Source of the DNA: Ziziphus jujuba
Taxonomy: Eukaryota > Streptophyta > Magnoliopsida > Rosales > Rhamnaceae
Direction of reading: 5' to 3'
DNA: 64,000 nucleotides
Assembly (NCBI RefSeq): GCF_031755915.1
Contig: NC_083387.1
Location: 20,915,001-20,979,000, forward strand
Shown here: positions 11,132-24,105 of the stretch, one piece after another
Layout: each line of letters opens with the position of its first letter
How positions within the stretch are numbered: the stretch's first letter is position 1
Notes under the pieces: model-generated
The model's database searches: none
What the model was told of the DNA's origin: nothing
The model's input: only the letters and a program-made list of their open reading frames with translations
Translations under genes and position numbers: made by a program

Positions 11132-14048
11132 TATAATTAAATATTATAAAAAAAAAATAAAAATCATAAAAATTAAAGATAACTCTATACATATATATAT
11201 ATATATATTTTATATGACAAGCTTAATCATATTAAAAGAAAATATAATATCAAAGCAGAAGAAAAAAAAAGAATAATATTTTGAACCCTCATATATTTTA
11301 ATTTATTATAAAATATTAGAATATAGCAAGAATGTAATACCATATTCTAAACCCTCTATTAATAGAAACAAAGCATATAAATGAAAAAGAATATAATTGT
11401 ATTTTATATGTCTTTTCTACTGCAGAGATTGAATACTATATAAATAAAATTCATATCAAAACTTAATATAATAATTACATAAATTTACTTAGCACATGTG
11501 GCCAAGAATGTTGATGAAGAGAGTAATAATTACTTGAAATCAAAAGCTACTGATAAAGTATCGAAGTTATAATAAATAGAGAAGGCACTTTTTTTTTTTT
11601 GGGTAATAGATAGGATGATAGCAACTTGGCTAAACATAAGAGGAGAAAGGAGCTTTGATGGTTACTGCAATGCCGCACAGTAGAAAGATAAATAGAGAAG
11701 AAGCTTTGATGGTTGTTGTAGTACTGCCGCACAATAGAAAGAAAAATAATAATAATCAAAGAAAAAATAAAAAGTTATGGGTTGTAGGAGAGAAAAATGG
11801 CAAAGAAATTGCACAAGAAATTAAAAAAAAAAAAAAGAAGAAGAAGAGGAAGAAGAATGGCATAGGATTTTTTTTTAAAAAATTTAATGAGGTGGGGCTC
11901 CATTAGTATACTTAATGGAAAGTAACAGTTAAAGATGTAAAAACGTGAAAGAGAAAGTGTACGAAAATATATTAGTTGGCAGTTTAAATAAAATGTCTAT
12001 TTTTTATTGATGGGACAGAATTAATAAAAAAATTTTAAGGATAGAAGATTCATATATGATGTTAGACTTAGAATAGTTAGTTGTCCCAGCCTTTTTTAAA
12101 AAAAAAAATAAATTAGAAAGAGAAATTTCATCACCAGACCCTTCAACTCAAAACTTGACGGGTTATTACTGGATGGTCAATATCAATTGGGCTGTTCTAA
12201 GGGACAGAGTTATCCGAAGATAATATCAATGTGCATATTATTACTAACTATATTTTCATTAATATATTGAAATTAATAATGAATATTCTATTGCATAAAT
12301 TAGCTATTTAATTATAATTGAAGACATATTTACTTAGACACTTTAGATTAATGATGTCGGTAATTTAATACGGATTAAAACAAAAAATCTATATGGTGAA
12401 ATGGAACTTAAACCACTTGTTACTTGTCTTCTAATATATATAGTATTTTGTTAATAATATAAATTTTATGTATACTGAAATCATCAATTGGCTTTATAGA
12501 CAGTTTATTGGGTACTTAAAAATCGATTATCAATAATCATTACGGAGCCATTATTAGCTCTAGTTGACAGAGTGCGCCGAGTAGATAATATCTATATCCA
12601 AGCTCACTTGAATTCCCGAATTGCTTTACTATTTGAAATTTAAAAATGAATTAATGATTCTTAAATTCATATATATATATATATATACGCAGAGTTTTCT
12701 TTAACCAAAATAAGGTTTAGTATTTCACTGTGCCAGACCACTAATGCTAAAAGAAACTAATATTTGGAAAAAAATAAAATAAAATAAAAGTTTATGTGAA
12801 CCAAGTGACTATTGTATATTTTTACATTTTAAACACTGAAGTGATTTGAAAAAACTAATACAGGAGATCCTAATACTAAGATGATGACATGCGAGTCCTA
12901 CATACATAATGGGCGAGTCCTATATACATGATGGGCTAACTATAATTTTAGCCCTCTTTTTTGCCGCCCAATATCAAAGTGAGCCGTGCTGCCAATGCCT
13001 TTTTATTTTATTTTTTGGGCGTTAATGTGAGCCCTGCATTTTCAATTTGTTTAAGTCTATTTTAATTGTAATTTCAACATAGCACAGTAATAACCAAGAC
13101 TATAATGGGAAAAATAACATGGCTTATTATTACTACTAAAAAAAGGTGTGTCATGAAAATTTAGTGGTTTCACACATTCACAAAATATACATGTTTTGTA
13201 TTAACAAACTTAAAATTATCAAGTTTCACATCTAATTGCAAATTTTCAAGACAAGTTTCATGCAAATATTAGTCTATTCATTTTCGGAATTAAATTATAT
13301 ATATTTTTAGGCCCCGTATTTTGCCCCAAGTTTCTTAAGCAAAAAATAATATATATTCTTCCTTATTTCTGAAACATATGGAGTAGAATGAGTAATACGT
13401 TAATCATTCTACAGCCAAACAAATCTTTTGTATGTCAAATATCTTTTTTTTTTTTCCTTTTATTTATTTATTTATTTTTTTGTTTTTCTTGTTTTTGTTT
13501 TTGTTTTTTGTTTGTTCTTGGTGTCGATATATCATCTACACTTTAAGTAGATTATTTCGAGACGAGATTAATGATGTACTGTTAACATTTCCCAATATTA
13601 TTCAAGAGAATAAGATTTGTATTAAATTAATGAAAAAAATAAATATATAAGCAATATCAAAGAACCTCGTTGTTTATATATATGCATCTAGTGTATGTAA
13701 AATGTGTTGGATGTTGTATGCTAAACAAAACCCAGAAATTTCTTTATGTAAACATACATGTGCAAATGAAAGAGTATCCCAGTACCATTCTTGTCTCATC
13801 CGAAGACAAGCCGATCTGGATTGCCTTCCTTGCTCCAATCTAGGTCCGTTAATTTAATGCCACTCGCGGGTTACAAAATTTCTATGTTTCTGTAATAAAT
13901 ATTTTATATGTTATGGCTTTGAGTGACTTAGATGATGGTACTTTGGTGGGGAGACAAACTATAAACATCGTTTTTATTTCTAAATCAAAATCATGTTACT
14001 CTCTTCGGATTTTGAAGAGGATGGGATTCCTTTTGTCTCCCTTACCAA
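11132..14048. other. AT-rich intergenic DNA upstream of the DUF241 gene
   Basis: About 2.9 kb with several (AT)n and homopolymer tracts, for example TA repeats near 11194-11208 and 12668-12687 and a pyrimidine run at 13443-13515. The open frames here are products of low-complexity DNA. No exon, RNA gene or transposon end was recognised. Confidence 0.45.
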
Positions 14049-14056
14049 TATATATA
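14049..14056 (+). promoter_or_regulatory. TATA box candidate of the DUF241 gene
   Basis: TATATATA about 98 bp before the ATG at 14154, a normal distance for a plant TATA box plus a short 5' leader. The element is inferred from sequence and position only. Confidence 0.5.
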
Positions 14057-14153
14057 GAGAGTACATCCCAACAGAGAGTAGGCAAATTCTAGATTCCCAA
14101 TTCAGCATTCAAAAAGCTTTTCTCCTTCCTTTTTGTAGGAAATAAAACCAAAA

Positions 14154-14986
14154 ATGGCAGCTTATTACACTCGTTCTAATAGCTTGCCCTCGAGGCCACA
14201 GCCTCTCATTCCCGAATTTGATGAGCAATTGTGCAGATTTGGGACTTCTGAAGCTGCCTCTTCATCAGCATCAACATCACTTGGCCGCAGATTAAGCGGA
14301 CTTCAAGATCTACATGATTGTGTCGATAGGTTACTTTTGTTAACACTCAACCAACGAGCCATATCTCAACATCAGAAATGTGCTGATCAGATCTTGGATG
14401 GATCTCTCAGAATCTTGGATGTGTACAACATTGATAAAGATGTCCTCTTGCAAACAAAGGAATCCGCACAACAACTTCAATCTGTTCTCCGTAAAAGACG
14501 GGGTGCAAGTGATCTTTCAAGCGAGGTTAAGAAATTCTTAACATCCAGGAGAGCGGTAAAGAAAGCAATTCACAAGGCAATCGCCAATCTGAAATGCATT
14601 TCAAGCAAATGCAACAAAGATCAAGAGACCCTTGAAATTGTTAAGGTGATGAGGGAGGTTGAAGTAATCACTCTTGGCGTAATGGAACCATTGTTGTCTT
14701 TCATTTCAGGGCCAAAATCAAGTGGTTGGTCATTGATTTCTCTCATGATGCAGCCAAAGAGACTAGAGGAAGAATCCCAGTTGAATGAATTTGCAATGAT
14801 AGATGCTGCTTTGGACTTTCTCATGGCTCACAAGACGAAGAAATATGATAACTTTCATTTAGGAAATGCACAAACCATTTTGAAAAATTGGAGTTGTGCG
14901 TTCAAGATCTTGAAGAATGTGTTGAGAGTTTGTTTAGGGGTATGCTAAAAACCAGAGTTTCCCTTCTCAATATCCTTAACCATTAG
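14154..14986 (+). CDS. DUF241 / BYPASS1-like protein gene with a 3' frameshift
   Basis: This is a single-exon plant gene of the DUF241 family, proteins of unknown molecular function related to BYPASS1. Typical family features are visible in the 264-residue frame. They are an N-terminal Ser-rich segment with SNSLPSRPQPLIPEFDEQL, then LHDCVDRLLLL (about residues 53-63), LDGSLRILDV, LLQTKESAQQLQSVLRKRRG (about 98-117) and SRRAVKKAIHKAIANLK. The helical C-terminal half has EFAMIDAALDFL. The frame ends at 14948, but the conserved C-terminus (LELCVQDLEECVESLF, then TRVSLLNILNH and a stop at 14984-14986) lies in another frame. The switch falls at the short A run near 14882-14887. One missing base there explains everything, so the allele is truncated with a wrong tail or the base is a sequencing error. 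Start: first ATG after a TATA box and leader, matching the usual MAA-type start. Confidence 0.85.
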
Positions 14987-15230
14987 ACAAGAATTCAAAA
15001 GTACTGTTACATGGCATCCAATTTTCTTTTAGTAATTGGAAAGCTTGAGATTTATTTGTATATATATGTTCATAATTGTAGACGAATGAGATGCATACAT
15101 ATATAAATATTAGTAGCAATTAAATCTTGGGCAGAAATGTGAGTTTTCCAATTTTCACGTGTATATATGAACCACTTTTATATAAAAAGATCAAATCAAG
15201 GTCCTTACTCATATGATGAAAATTGCTTAC

Positions 15231-15611
15231 GGATAAGGTAACTTATTTAGAAAAGGAAAGCAAGGACAGAGGGATGCATGATTCAATTGATGAGGTTGCA
15301 AATATATCAAATAATATCTCTATCTCATATGTCACGGGTCAACTCAAATTCAACTAGGAAATAGCAATCAAGAGAAACAAAAGACCAAAATTAGAGGAAT
15401 TATTTTAAAAATAAAAAAATTGTATTTAGTCAACTGCCATTGTTAAGGCTATATTATAGTATTCAGGATATATTGTTTCTTTCCTTGTAAACAACTTTCT
15501 GCTGCCTATTTATATATAGGACGTGTAGCTTGTAGACAGGATGTGTGATTTATCTTGAAAACATACAGTGAAATATATACAATATTATTATTCTTTTATT
15601 TTAATTCTTTA
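15231..15611 (+). repeat. Left LTR of the copia element
   Basis: Begins GGATAAGGTAACTTATTTAG and ends ATTCTTTA, immediately before the primer-binding site. It aligns end to end with 23734-24105. The TATTTATATATAGG word near 15507-15520 is a plausible LTR promoter TATA element. Confidence 0.9.
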
Positions 15612-15623
15612 TGGTATCAGAGC
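15612..15623 (+). other. Primer-binding site
   Basis: TGGTATCAGAGC is complementary to the 3' end of plant initiator methionine tRNA, the usual primer for Ty1/copia elements. It abuts the left LTR with no spacer. Confidence 0.9.
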
Positions 15624-15715
15624 CTGGGTCTGCCAATTTTTTCACTCATCCAGTGGCTTCTCAAATTGATGCTGCTACACCAACAAAATTTAATCTAGCC
15701 ATCAAATCTGAGACC

Positions 15716-16477
15716 ATGCTAACCATTCAATCCTTTCATCAGTTGTCCAGTCTTGTTTCAATAAAATTAAATCCTACTAATTTTCTTTTATGGAGATCAC
15801 AGGTACTGCCACTTGTGCGAAGCCTTGGAATTTTTCACCATCTCACTAATGCAGGTCCAGTCATTGCAACAGTAGAAGATGATAAAGAACAGATTCAAGC
15901 AAGAAACGAGATTTGGATCAACAATGATGGATTGCTCACCTCATGGTTCCTTAGTTTAATGACAGATGATGTAGTCAGCTTGAATGTTGGCATAGACAAT
16001 GCTCATCAACTCTGGAAATCAGTTGAAAATCAACTACTTCCCATGATCAAAGAACAAGAACATATCCTTAAAGATAGGTTGGCCACATTGAAGAAGGGCA
16101 CAATGACTGTAGACGAATACCCGCGGAGATTTAAGCTGATATGTGATAATCTTGCTGCCATAAATGAGCCAGTTTCAGACCTGGACAAAGTGTTTCAATT
16201 TGCACGGGGTCTTGGACCAAAATACAAACATTTCAGACTAGCCATGCTTACTAAGCCTCCTTACCCGACTTTTAATCAATTTATTATGGCTTTACATAAT
16301 GCGGATCAACTTGATTTTGAACCCGAAACAGATAGAATGCAGACCGATCATAATCAAGTTTTTCTAAGTCAAAGAGGACGTGGTAGAGGAGGACGTGGTA
16401 GCGGAAGATTTAATTCAAGGGGCCGTGGTTTTGTTCCTGCAGGAAGAGCTAATCCTTCTAATGAACTAAGGGAATAA
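15716..16477 (+). pseudogene. copia gag (UBN2/Retrotran_gag type), partly open
   Basis: An open frame encodes a copia capsid-like protein. It has the early PTNFLLWRSQVLPL block, WINNDGLLTSWFLSLM, the LKKGTMTVDEY motif and an Arg/Gly-rich C-terminal region (about 15 RG or GG pairs near residues 235-250 counted from the ATG at 15716). The frame is also open upstream to an ATG at 15611 that straddles the LTR/PBS border. I prefer 15716 because it follows the PBS and lies just before the conserved region. A stop at 16475-16477 separates gag from the zinc knuckle; in an intact element the polyprotein would continue. It packages element RNA in active relatives. Confidence 0.8.
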
Positions 16478-16556
16478 GGTTCAAAAAAATATTGCCGTCC
16501 AAAATCAAGGAACACCATCAAAAGCTCCTAATATTGCAGGAGAAGGTAAAATTTAT

Positions 16557-18880
16557 TGTCAAATTTGTACAAAGCCTAATCACACCTCATTAGAGTGTTG
16601 GCACAGGTTTGATCATGCCTATATATCAGAAGAAGTCCCAAAGGCTTGGGCAGCTCTCACCTTGAATGAAGAAGTTGATCCAAGCTTTTAGGCAGACTCT
16701 GGTGCTACCATTCATATGACAAATAATCCAGCTAATATTAGAAATCCAATCCCTTACGAAGGATTTGATGGTGTTTTTATAGGTGATGGCAACTGCTTGA
16801 AAATTTTCTCATATTGGTGATGCTCATATTCCAATAAATAATGGAAATTTAATTTTAAAAAATACTATTGTTGTCCCAAAATTAAAGAAAAATCATTTAT
16901 CACTTGGAAAAATAACTAAAGATTATGCTTGCACTTTTGAATTCTCATCATCTTTCTTTGTGCTAAAGGACCAGGATCAACAAGTGTTGGCAACAGGGCA
17001 TAAACAAGGTCAATTGTATGCTCTAGATGCCGGAGAACATAAAGCTTTCAATTCAATAAAGGCTCCATCAAATATTTGGCACTTAAGAATGGGACACCCG
17101 AATTCTAGAATTTTAAATTTATTACATTCTAAAAATGTTATTGATATTCCCATTGGACATATAGAAATAGTATATGTTCTAGTTGCCAAATGGGAAAAAG
17201 TTGCAAACTTCCTTTTTCTAATTCAAATAAAATTTCAAAGATATTTTTGAAAAAAATTCATTGTGATCATTGGAGACTGGTTCCTATTATTTCTACTCAA
17301 TCATTTTTTTATTATGTATTATTTGTAGATGATCACACTCGCTTTACATGGATATTTCCTTTATGAAAGAAATCAAAATTTTTTGAATGTTTTCTAAAAT
17401 TTCAAAAATTAGTAGAAAACCAATTTAATCACAAAATTAAAATTTTTCAAAATGATGGTGGTGGAGAATTTTCTTCAAAATTATTTATTGATCATTTAAA
17501 TTTATGTGGAATTATTCATCAACAATGTTATCCAAGAACTCCTCAACAAAATGAAATTACTGAAAGAAAACATATACATATTGTTGAAACAAGACTAACT
17601 CTAATCTTTAATGCCAGTCTTCCTTTTACTTTATGGGTAGAAGCTTTTTTAACAGCAGTATACCCAATCAACAGGTTGCCTTCTTTTTTTTTAAATTTTG
17701 AAATTCCATATGACCTAATTATAATCATTTACGAATTTTTGATTGTCGTTGTTTTTCTTATTTAAAGAATTATGTAGAAAATTAATTTGCAAAGAAAACA
17801 TATAAACATATCCTTGTGTTTTTATTGTTGTTTTTCTTATTTAAAGAATTATGGAGAAAATTAATTTGCAAAGAAAACATATAAACATATCCTTGTGTTT
17901 TTATTGTATATAGTCCTCAACACAAGGGTATTGCTGTCTTTACCCACCTACATGTCGTGTTTACATTCCTCGTCATGTTGTATATGAATCTAATTTTCCT
18001 TTTGCTATTACTAATGCTTCTTCTTCACAGGTACCATTAGGACTTGTTAATTTTCCATCCATTAGCTAACCAGCTCACACGGCTACATGTCATCAAACAA
18101 GATCAAAGTCATCACCTACTCCCATTGACTCATTATTTAATTCACCAAAAAACAAAAACAGTAGCCACACCACCCATGCATATACTTCCATTAATTAGCT
18201 CACCAACCCCCATGGACGCATTACCTACTACACCACCAACCCATACGGTTTCAATTATGCGCTCACCTTTAAATATATATAAAACTACTTCACCATCATT
18301 ACCATCACCATCTTTACATCATGGCCACGCGAATGCATCTACAGCCCCATCCATCAATAAGCCACGTATCTCACACCTCTCCACTCCAATTCAAGACACC
18401 TTTTCACGGTCTACACGTGCCTTAAATGACCAAACTTTAAGCTTGGATCCCTCATCTGTTGGCTCAGCAACGCCAGCAACGAGTTCTCATACCTTTTCTT
18501 CCACTAATGATATCACAAATAATTTATTTATTTATCTTCCACTCTCTGATTCTTTAATAGAAAATGCAGCAGCAATTAACACACATCCAATGGTGACCAG
18601 ACGCAAATTGCAAAATGATCCTTGGCTTCTCAAATAGCATTGGTACCGACAGTTACTGAACCAAGATCTTTGAGAACAGCACTTAAAAATCCCCAGTGGC
18701 TTCATGCAATGCAAGAGGAATTTGATGCTTTTCAACAAAACAAAACATGTGTCCTTGTCCCTCGCCCATCTAATATCACCATCTAATATCAATACCATCA
18801 AATATCGATATAGTTGGTTCCAAGTGGGTTTTTCGCACTAAATAAGAGGAAGATGGGACTGTGGATCGTTTTCAGGCTTG
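16557..18880 (+). pseudogene. copia zinc knuckle, protease, integrase and start of reverse transcriptase (decayed)
   Basis: In order: a CCHC knuckle (16557-16598, C-X2-C-X4-H-X4-C); a protease active-site word ADSGATIHMT (from 16692) directly after an in-frame TAG at 16689-16691 where a Trp-type residue is usual; the pre-integrase block WHLRMGHPNSRIL (about 17080-17118); and integrase core words HCDHW, FQNDGGGEFSS and RTPQQNEITERKH. A Pro/Ser/Thr-rich linker follows (18044-18637), then the first reverse-transcriptase blocks LKNPQWLHAMQEEFDAF and KWVFRTK. Multiple stops and frameshifts separate these blocks, so none is expressed as a working polyprotein. Confidence 0.8.
17742..17902 (+). repeat. 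Tandem duplication of about 80 bp inside copia integrase
   Basis: Two adjacent, nearly identical units of about 79-82 bp share CTTATTTAAAGAATTATG and CATATAAACATATCCTTGTG. They occur only here in the element and lie just before the YSPQHKG word, so this is a local duplication that arose after insertion. Confidence 0.85.
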
Positions 18881-18968
18881 GTTCGTTGCACAAGGATTTA
18901 CATAGGTTCCTAGATATGATTTTGATGAAACATTTAGTCTAGTAATTCACCACATCACAGTCCGTTTT

Positions 18969-21900
18969 TGTAACATTCCGTCTCAAAATACATCGGAAAT
19001 TTCTCAAGTTGATCTAAATTGACCGAGTTTGACCGAGAAGGGTCAAACTTTAACTTTTGATTTAGATAGAATTCTAGGTTGACTGAGGCATCATTGCAAA
19101 GTATACATCAATCCAAGTCCGTAGACTAGTAGCCCGTCAAAAACGAAGTTATGATTTGGAAGTTATGAGCAAAATAATTTGAGATCTAAACTGTCCGAGG
19201 GTGCCAGAGTTGATTTTTTATTCGTGTAAATTGAGCTTTGACTCATGTATAGTTGTGAAGTACTCATCGATGCGAGTTAATAACCAGTGGCACATTCGAT
19301 CTGGACATGTGGTTTGAAAGTTACGGACCTGTGAAATTTTCTTAAGACATCATTTAACATGCACTAATGTGTGTGTGCATAGTGTCCAATGACATTGTGC
19401 CACATATCATTTGCTGGTCAACCCATGAGTGCATAGTGGCATTCACGGGATCTGTTTTTCATTGGGTGAGAAGGAGGGAGGAGAGACAAGGAGAGAGAAA
19501 CCTATTTTTCATTGGTATTTACGTCGTTGACCCATCTCTAGCCACCATTAAGCCACATGTCCCACCTCATCATGTAGCCCACCTCATTTCAAGCCGTCCA
19601 CCTAAATTTCACGGCCAGATCCCTGATGATGTGCCTGGATCGAGGTGTTTTTCGGCGAAGACCTATTTTTCTTCTCTGACTAATTTCTCCCAAACCAAAC
19701 CTCCTTTTGTCTCACGGCTAGTCCCATTGGCTTATTCATCACTAGATCTACCTCTTCACAAATTTTCACGGCCATTGGCCGCTGGACGTACTGCCGGCGA
19801 TGGCGGCTTCCCGTGGTCGTTGTGGCTCACCGGAAAACCCACCTTCGGTGACTTTCCGATGCCACCTCCTACTTTTTCCCACTAATTTGACCTCCCTGAA
19901 TCCAAACCCGATGTTCTTTTCCCCCAATTCTTAATGATTTGTGAGATTTGAGGATATTAAGTCCGAGACCTTTCCAGCAAGATTCCAGCATCCACGGATC
20001 CAATCTTCAGAAGGTAAGACCCAATCCGTGATCCTTGCATCGTAAGTTTTGATTCAATATATTGTTTGTGAATTTTGGATATCGGTTGTGTCAACTTCTT
20101 CGGGTAACCGTACATAATTTGCATGATTAAAATATTAATTTAATTGATTTTGTGTATTGTGGATATTTTAGGAGCACATGTGAATCGTGGAATCGATCCC
20201 GTAAAGGATCTTGATTGAAGTGCATGCTCGAGGTGAGTGATCCACCTTCAATGTTATTTTCGGGTGTCAAATTATATATATTTTGTGATAATTAAATGTT
20301 TGGATTTAATATTTCATGTGTTAAATATTTAGTAAATTTATATTTGAAATTTTGATGCTAAATTGATTAAATTAAAAATATTTATGCATCAAGAAATATT
20401 TTGATTTTAAGAATTTTATAGATTTGGGGTTTTGTTAATAATTATTAAATTTTGTTGTTGGAATATTTCACAGTTAAATATTTGAAAAATATGTTTATGT
20501 ATTTGATATTTAAGGGAGTTTTCCATCTAAAATTATATCCTCAATTTATGATAATTTTTAATATATGTTTTGGTGCCAAAAATATATTTGGGAATTTATG
20601 ATAACTTTTAATATATGTTTTGGTGCCAAAAATATATTTGGAAATTTAAAGGAATTGTGGTTTTAAATTCTTTTAATCATTGTTATGTTATTATTAAATT
20701 TATTGTGCATAATTGTATGAATTTAATTATATATGGACTTTATGTGGTTTTAATGTTATTTTGGATTTAAATTGATTTTTATGGAATTGAGGAAAATAAT
20801 GTTTTAAAGTTTTATGTTAAAAAAAATGAATTTGTGCATTAAATATTTATGGTTTTGGTTTCATTGTGCTAAAATTGATGGATTCAAACTGGTGGATTTA
20901 ATGTGATGAATTTTTGATGAGAATTTAAAAAGGAATGTGGAAAATTATGGGTTTAAATGGATGGAATAAACCCGATAGTATTTTACATAAATATTAATTT
21001 TATGTTTTACTGTTTTTGATGCACCATACAGTATTAGTGTTTTGTATTGTATATATATATATATATGATTCGATTAGCGTGCATGTAGATATGGTTAGCA
21101 CGCAGGTGGATGTGATTATCGCACAAGTTATTTATGGGGTTGTCCTGTGGTTGCCATCGAACCGAGGGTAGGTAAGTTTAATATTAGCCATAGCTGCCCC
21201 CCTCCGTGGCCAGGACGCTTGTTAGCGGTAGCGCTGTGCAACACCACGCGAGTACCGTCGGACGCTGCTGGTTTATAGTTTGGTGCATCAAGTGTTTTTG
21301 TGACGTGATTTTCAAAATAAATATCTTAAAATGGTATTTAAATTAAAATGTATTTAATGTTGTTTTTATTGTTTATTTCGATTTGAGATTTTAACATAAT
21401 TGAAATTTTATTATGCTTTTAGTTACCTATTCATATTAATGTTTTGAAGTGCAATTTGCCTTGATTTTACTATTTAAATTGAATTGGTGTTTTAAAGTAA
21501 AACCTATCATATTTTATTGTATTTTATTATACTTTTACCATTTATTTTAAATGGATATTTTAAATTGATTTAAATACTTCTTTATTTATTCATTTAATTA
21601 ATTGATTTATTTTATTTATTTAAATATTTTCTTGGATTATTTTAATATGAATTTTATTGTGATTTTTGTTTTATTTGTTTATGATATTTTAATTACCATT
21701 TAGTAATTGTTATAAAAATTATTTTTATTTACATTTTATTTTCATCATAAATTTTAGATCTTTTAAATTTATGGTATTTTATTGGCAATTTACTCAATTA
21801 ATTATTCTTGATTTTGGGGTATGCAAATATAAAGTTTTGTGAAAATGTTTTAAAAAGAGGAAACATTTCCAACTGAGTGAACAGTGAAGGTTTTGAGAAA

Positions 21901-22462
21901 AATATTATTTTCAACTATTATTATTAAATTACTTATTTATTATTATTTCAACAAGTTTACTTTATTATTATTATCATTGTATAGTAGATTGGGTCACTCA
22001 TGGAGATGATTAGCATCTCATGTTTTTAAATCTATTCTCCTAGACCCAGTTTAGTAGGTGTTGATCGTTCGGGATGAGCTCCACTTTTTGATTCGTTGCT
22101 GGAAGTTCAAGATGACCTTTCTTTATTTCCTATCTTGTATTATTTCTTTCCCTTCCCTGTTGTAATAATTTTTATATTAGTGTTTGTAATTCTAAATGCT
22201 TTGTATACTGTTTTGGACATTTATTTGATTGATATTGCATTTCTTCCCTATTTATTTTGAAGTGCTGTAAACTTATGGAAATAAATTGTAGTAAGGTGGG
22301 AGGAATAAGGAGATATTGTTAGAAGTGTGTTTTTTATATAAGGAATTTGTGGTAAGTCTTACCCTTAGGGGAGATGTTATCGGATTTTTCATTGGAATGT
22401 TCGGTGGTGTTTTTCTGGGATCAGGGGTTGTCTAGAGTGCCGGTTAGGGATAGGTCCTGATA
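18969..22462 (+). mobile_element. Solo LTR (3.5 kb) nested in the copia reverse transcriptase
   Basis: Begins TGTAACATTCCGTCTC and ends GGTCCTGATA, matching the ends of 53035-55875 (TGTAACACCCCGTCCC to GGTCCTGACA) with the same internal order. Copia coding sequence resumes on each side: DETFSLVIHHITVRF before it and ILTLAVTPRWSIR after it. That fixes the insertion inside the reverse transcriptase fingers/palm region. No internal retroviral genes are present. It is about 650 bp longer than the other copies, partly because of AT-rich expansion and a local duplication. A target duplication is no longer recognisable. Confidence 0.8.
20542..20646 (+). repeat. Tandem duplication of about 52 bp inside the nested solo LTR
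   Basis: Two adjacent units share TTTTAATATATGTTTTGGTG followed by CCAAAAATATATTTGG. This is a copy-specific local duplication. Confidence 0.8.
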
Positions 22463-22479
22463 GCCTCATTCTTACTCTT

Positions 22480-23733
22480 GCCGTTACTCCCCGTTGGTCC
22501 ATTCGTTAGCTTGATATAAAAAATGCTTTTCTCCATGGTCATCTAAAGGAAACTATCTATATGGAACAATCACCCGGGTTTGTTGATCAAACCTCTCCCA
22601 ATCATGTGTGTTTACTTAAAAAATCTTTCTATGGATTAAAACAGGCACCACGCATGGTTTGATCGTCTTTCTGACTCTCTTCTTTCTTTTAGTTTTTATT
22701 GTAGCAAACCCGATTCTTCCTTATTTGTTTTTACTCATCAATCCATTATCATTTTATTACTCATTTATGTTGATGATCTTATTCTAACAGGCAATGATAA
22801 TGACACCATTCACAAATTAATCCATCACATGGGTACAAAGTTTATTGATGCCTACTAAAGATCTTGGCTCCTTGCATTACTTTCGTGGTGTGGAAGTACA
22901 ATACTTTCCAGGGGGAATCTTTCTCTCACAAGGAAAATACATTCGTGATCTCCTTACTTGAGCCAAAATGTTGGAAGCCGCACATATGGCTACACCAACG
23001 GCAGTCAAAACTACTCCTCATGTTGGTGATACACAACCAATAGTGCCACTGAATATCGATGTCTCGTGCGTAGTCTCCAGTACTTAACCTTCACCTATCC
23101 AGATATCACTCATGCAGTCAATTGTGTGTCTTAACATTTCAACTCTTCTACAACATTTCATCTTCGCGAAGTTAAAAGAATTCTTCGATATTTATGTGGC
23201 ACTATCATCTTTGGGCTTTGCTACCTTTCTCAAAGCTCACTTAACCTTACAAGCTTCTGTGATGCTGATTGGGCCGGATGTCCCACCACTCGCCATAGCA
23301 CCACCGATTTTTGTGTCTTCTTAGATTCAAATTGCATCTCCTAGTCCTCCAAAAAGCAGCCAACAATGGCATATTCAAGTACGGAAGCTAAGTATCATGC
23401 CATGGCTTCCACTGCTGCTGAACTCAGATGGCTTTCATCTCTACTTCGTGACATTGGTGTCTTTCTTTCTTCTCATTCTCAGATTCTCTGTGATAATATG
23501 AGTGCTCTTCACATGACCATCAATCCCATTTTCCATAAACGAACCAAGCACATTGCAATAGGTTACCATTTTGTTTGTGAAAGAGTAGCCCTTAGTACTC
23601 TTACGACTCGGTTTATTCTCTCTTCTCTTTAGATTGCTGATGTGTTCACCAAACCTTTATTTAAAGATATGTTCATCCCATTTAGAACCAAGATTGGGGT
23701 TTATTCCATACCACCCTCAATCTTGAAGGGGCA
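22480..23733 (+). pseudogene. copia reverse transcriptase (3' part) and RNase H, decayed
   Basis: After the nested LTR the frame resumes with [10 protein letters not shown], then [20 protein letters not shown], then the catalytic LLIYVDDLILTGND block (near 22760-22800). The RNase H core AYSSTEAKYHAMASTAAELRW lies at 23366-23440 and a VFTKPLFKDMF tail near 23643. Stops and frameshifts occur throughout. One is a small insertion near 22847-22855 that the duplicate at 45057 lacks. The segmental duplication begins inside this region, so its second half exists again at 44951-45720. Confidence 0.85.
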
Positions 23734-24105
23734 TGATAAGGTAACTTATTTAGAAAAGAAAAGCAAGCACAGAGGCATGCGCAATTCAATTGATGAGGTT
23801 GCAAATATATCAAATAATATCTCTATCTCACATGTCATGGGTCAACACAAATTCAAAAAAGAAATAGCAATCAAGAGAAACAAAAGACCAAAATGAAAGG
23901 AACTATTTTAAGAATAAAAAAATTGTATTTAGTCAACTGTTATTATTAAGGCTATATTGTAGTATTTAGGCTATATTGTTTCTTTCCTTGTAAACAATTT
24001 TCTGCTGCCTATTTATATACAGGACGTATAGCCTGTAGATAGGGTGTGTGATTTATCTTGAAAACATACAGTGAAATATATACAATATTATTCTTTAATT
24101 CTTTA
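23734..24105 (+). repeat. Right LTR of the copia element
   Basis: Starts TGATAAGGTAACTTATTTAG just after the purine tract and ends ATTCTTTA before the CTTAC target duplication. It pairs with 15231-15611. Confidence 0.9.

Noticed and set aside
19367..19885. 172-residue frame downstream of a GTGTGTGCATAG run
   Set aside because: Lies wholly within the nested solo LTR and matches the equivalent non-coding region of 53035-55875.
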